DNA from: Serilophus lunatus
Taxonomy: Eukaryota; Chordata; Aves; Passeriformes; Eurylaimidae
Assembly: GCA_013399895.1 (NCBI GenBank)
Contig: VXBA01005464.1
Coordinates: 41,354 to 105,353 of the forward strand
Direction of reading: 5' to 3'
DNA: 64,000 nucleotides
Within the stretch, counting starts at the first letter, position 1. Each line of letters begins with the position of its first letter. The notes below the pieces were generated by a model. That model did no database searches, was not told the DNA's origin, and saw only the letters and a program-made list of their open reading frames with translations. Shown piece after piece: positions 60,173 through 64,000 of this stretch. Position numbers and translations under genes: made by a program.

Positions 60173-63100
60173 GCTCAATTTCTCAAGTATGAAGACTCTT
60201 TTTGTCAGCTCTGCATAAGCACATAATTTGAAGAGAACAGAGATGTGTTTATAGCAGCTAATCAATGAGACACAGATTCTAAATGAAAGGTTATACCACA
60301 AAATTCACACATTCAGAATGATGCAGAAGTTACGTGATATACCTTTATTTCTGTCAAAAGACAAAACACTGGGCATTTTTAAACTGTGCACAAATTTCAA
60401 AATATAAAACACATTAAGGTAGAGAATTACAAACTAAAATTTTATTTTATATCAATATATTTTTGGACTATTTCTAACCATTTCTTTTGAGAAGGAACTC
60501 GTCATTTTATGCTGCTCTAATGGCAAATAAAATTTGACTGTAGAGAGATATGTTAATAAAAGTTCCTGTTTTCTTCACACATTTGGGTGAAGCACCACAA
60601 TATTAACAGGAGAAACAATCACAGATATTCCCCTTTCCATTGGCAGGTCATGTTGGTTATAAATATCAAAGGCCAAAGAGAACATCCAGGTAGGGAGCTG
60701 GAGTAAGAAATCTATAATTTTGTTTGCATATTTAAACAAATATGGTCTCTCTAATCAAAGAAAGCAGAGAGATCATTCTAAAGAAAAAAAATTAAGTTTC
60801 TAAAAATGTAGTATCTTGACCTCTTTTTAATGGAATAAATCAACAGTTTCTGGCAGCCTTCAACAGTCTGAATAGAAAAGTTTGGGAATGACAGACTGCA
60901 AGAATTTGAGAGTTGACACAACTTGCTGAGAAAATGAGGGAAGGCTAGAAAAATGGGTTTTAAACATTATATTTTTATACCTCAGAGATAAATCATGTCC
61001 GGCTGGGATAATTAAGCTGTTACTAGAGAGATGTTGAACTGCACAAGACAGTAGCAACTCTCTTGAGCCTTATTCAATTCCCTGGTGCAATTCTAATAAA
61101 TGGTTTCACAAACCCCCGGGTAGGCCACTCCAATATATAGATTTTACAATTACATCTTGGTTTGGGAACAGCCTGCACCTTTGGCCCAAAGACTTTGAAG
61201 AAAGCAATATAGATAGAGCAATGAACCATCTGGTACTTATTCATTCACTATTACCTTAAGCATTGTTTTAATCATGTCCCTAATTGAGGTTTAGTTTCAT
61301 TTTGTATTAATGTGATTTTGTATTAATGCAAAGTCCTGCACCCCAAGTGTTATCTCTATGTACAGAATAAACAAAAATGCCTCACTTTGGAAAAAGATCT
61401 GCTATAGAAAGTGGATGGAAAAATGATTCCCTATTGTGCAGCAGCTTTATTTACTTTTTTATGCTGTACATGAGATAAGTGAATCCAAGGCTCGGTCTGT
61501 ATCTGTTCCTTTTTTCTGCCCAATTTCTCACTTAATCTCCAGTTGGAAATTACTCCTGCATGGACTTGCTTTTCCAATTAGGTTGAGCTCAATATTAGGT
61601 ACAGTTGCCTCAGTCTTTCAGATAAATGAAATTTCTTTCTCTGGAAGGGTGTTTGAAAATACAGAGCAGGAAGATGAAAGAGAGGTTCAAATCCAGAGGT
61701 TCAGATCCTTAGAGTATGACTTTTAATTGCCAGCATCTACCCTTCCGTAGGTCTGTGGGACTGCCAAAGTCTGAAAGAGAGGTGTTTTTTTTCAGTTAAA
61801 CAGCATTTCATCATGTTCATGTGGCAACTACTTCTACAAAATCCCTTCAGTGTTAAATCTTAGTGCTGCAAGCATTGAAAAAAATGCTGCCAAAAGACAA
61901 GGAGAAGTAGAGACATTTACCTCATAAAACAAAAGAGAACAAAATAAATTTATAAAAAAGAATGGCATAAACTACAGAAGCTCCCAACTCCTTTTATTTA
62001 AACCTAACATTCTGCAAGAAGTGAGAAACCTATTTTTGAAAATTAGATACAATATGATTACTACTCATGACTATTTGCACAAGTGTCCCAAATTTCAAAT
62101 TAAGGACTTCTTAGCATTTTTATATTTTGTTTCAACATTGCCCAACTAAAAAACACACTTAGCATAGAACCTTTAGGGAAATACAAATGGAGGCTACTTT
62201 TCATCATTCAGTTGTGTGTAACTTTCATTAGAAGCTGCAGGCATTATTGGTACTGCTACACTGTTGAGTGTATGTAAATGCCATATGAATGTATCTTTCC
62301 AGGAATGGCTCTCCACCTTTGTAAGATCTCCTTCATGTAGGCCTTCTCTTTGCTACTTTAAAATAATGATTCCGAACATGATTCTAATATAGGTGTTTTC
62401 TGGACGGTTCTTTGTGGTTCGTTTTGGTTTTGTTTTTGTTTGGTTTATTATTTGTTTGGTTTTGGTGCTATTCTTTCTTTTTTGGGAGGGCAAGAAGTAG
62501 GAGAAACATTACGAAACATTACGTGATGCTAAGGTCAAAATACAGCTTTCAATTATGTCAATCGAATAGCAGAGACAAAAATCTTTGCAAGGCTTGGAAA
62601 ATGGATAGTGGGAAATTCATTGTTGCACTGAACAACTGAAACATATAAAATAAGAAAAACATATAATCCCATGACTTTAGCAAACTGCTAAATATAAAGA
62701 TACTTCCTTAAGAAGGGTGTTTTTCTTGTGCACATTGCATCAAACTCTGAGCAGTCAGTAGAAAAGGTATTTCTCCCCTCTTAATGAGTTAAACTGTCAG
62801 TTCCATTGTTATTAAGTTTGGAGAAGAAAAGGTGAATCTGGTGTGACATATCTGCAGAGTTATCTGAAAAGTAAGTGTAATGTATGATGTATTTTGTGTA
62901 ATGTCTCTGGCTGCTTTCCGTCATCATTGTTCACAGAGTCAGTGTCCAGGGATAGTATTAACAAATACAGGCCTCAGAATGAATACATCCCAGATTGTAC
63001 CTTGTGTATAGTAAAGACTGAGATGAAATATTTGGATCAGAAAAAATGGAGCGATCAATGAAAACCGTATGAAACACAAGCAGCCTAGACTTGATCAATA

Positions 63101-63265
63101 ATATTTATATACCATGTATATTTATCATTTTATGTCCCATAGACAAAAGGAAATTTCGGAAACTAAGGACACATTCTGGTGAAAGGGGCAAGTAAAATTT
63201 GATCCCAAGTTCCTTTCTCTTTTGAAGAAATTTTAATGAGGTGGAACAAACCCCAAAATTTATCT
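60173..63265. other. Unassigned AT-rich DNA
   Basis: No transposon firmly recognised. A (GTTTT)-rich patch lies at about 62410-62465 and a small ACGAAACATT duplication near 62505. Around 61090-61380 there are scattered AATAAA signals but no LTR ends. Confidence 0.45.
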
Positions 63266-63266
63266 G

Positions 63267-63284
63267 TTTTTTTTTTTTTTTTTT
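63267..63284 (+). repeat. T18 homopolymer
   Basis: Eighteen T residues followed by ACACAG. Confidence 0.9.
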
Positions 63285-63535
63285 ACACAGAGGAGATAAA
63301 AATATCCCCAAAACTCAGAAATCTTTCTTATGGATATCTGTGTAAAGAGCTAAAAAAAATGTATTAAGCATGATTAATAAGCTTCTCTACATGTTAATAA
63401 AAATCCAAATGGGGCCTCAGGGTTTGAAGTTTTAAGAATCCCTTTCAATTCTATCAGCTACATTGATCTGTCACAATATCCAATTTCAAGGTTTTAGCTT
63501 TATGGAGAAAAAGGAAAAATAGAAAAAAAAGCAAG

Positions 63536-63536
<1 letters not shown>
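63285..63536. other. Unassigned spacer
   Basis: Nothing recognised. Confidence 0.4.

Positions 63537-63598
<62 letters not shown>
63537..63598 (+). repeat. (GAAA)n microsatellite
   Basis: About 15.5 pure GAAA copies, preceded by an A-rich purine lead-in from about 63505. Confidence 0.95.
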
Positions 63599-63960
63599 GA
63601 AAGGATTCTGCCTCTGCAGCAACAAATGATGTACCCTTCACTGTTTTCACCTAGCTGCCTCTTGTTCAAATACCTTGTTATATACCAGACAGAGCATAAA
63701 ATTATTTCGTTTTTTGTCATTTAATTGGCCAAAACCTCACTTTTTATGTGAATCAAATTTCTGCCTCAAAACTTGTATCAGAACATTGACACTTTCATAT
63801 TAGTAGTAGTACCACCATTATCTTTGTTTTTTAATCTATTTGGCTTCCCCACACCAGTGTTTTTTCCTTTTATTGGATCTGCCACAGAAACTAGTCTGGC
63901 TATTGATTCTGTAGAGAATGCCTGTTCAGTATTGCAAGGTCACTCATAATTGCATCTAGA

Positions 63961-64000
63961 CCTCTCCTCTCCTCTCCTCTCCTCTCCTCTCCTCTCCTCT
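63961..64000 (+). repeat. (CCTCT)n array cut by the window end
   Basis: Eight pure CCTCT units reach the last base, so the true length is unknown. Confidence 0.95.

Noticed and set aside
61090..61390. Possible LTR (AATAAA signals, 'gtacagaataaac')
   Set aside because: No TG...CA ends, TATA box at proper spacing, or flanking duplication could be found.
61683..61694. GGTTCAAATCC resembling a tRNA B box
   Set aside because: No A box at the right distance and no cloverleaf-forming sequence around it.

Overview
The window looks like non-coding nuclear DNA of a bird, most likely a songbird. It is AT-rich and contains about a dozen fragments of the avian CR1 LINE, several ending in the diagnostic ATTCTGTG-type octamer tail. 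It also holds LTRs about 1.0-1.4 kb long with TGTGGTGGTTTG-type ends and very long microsatellites. I see no host protein-coding exon, tRNA, rRNA, CRISPR array or bacterial-type operon. All longer open frames are retroelement remnants or translations of simple repeats. The species call is an inference; the CR1 and LTR content is read from the sequence.

Layout. 0.6-2.9 kb: a 1245-bp minus-strand LTR nested in an older minus-strand LTR-like element. 4.07-4.63 kb: a CR1 3' end followed by a (TCTCA)n array. 4.6-11.1 kb: featureless AT-rich DNA. 11.13-12.46 kb: a satellite-like array of 40-bp units built from CCCTT-type pentamers. 12.5-13.3 kb: a minus-strand CR1 split by a 415-bp plus-strand LTR. 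13.77-15.18 kb: a solo LTR. 18.5-20.3 kb: a plus-strand CR1 fragment, then an LTR-like element. 22.15-24.41 kb: an internally deleted minus-strand endogenous retrovirus with integrase remnants, a full 3' LTR, a stub of the 5' LTR and an exact CAGTG target-site duplication. 28.9-34.0 kb: a CR1-rich block with a CR1 nested in a CR1 and a CR1 split by a 417-bp LTR-like insert. 34-44 kb: mostly featureless, with one LTR candidate at 39.7 kb. 44.3-54.8 kb: more CR1 copies, a 56-bp poly(A) tract and an assembly gap. 55.18-55.82 kb: about 160 uninterrupted GATA units. 57.0 kb: a polypurine tract. 59.0-60.2 kb: the best-preserved CR1, with reverse transcriptase motifs. 63.5-64 kb: (GAAA)n and a (CCTCT)n array cut by the window end.

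Nothing here works as a set of cooperating genes. The window records successive insertion (CR1, then LTR elements inside CR1, then younger LTRs), followed by deletion, tandem duplication and repeat expansion. The most informative loci are the TSD-flanked deleted provirus, with a 55-bp frameshifting duplication in its integrase, and the 40-bp G-rich/C-rich array, whose 27 central units are identical. I found no convincing undescribed functional system.
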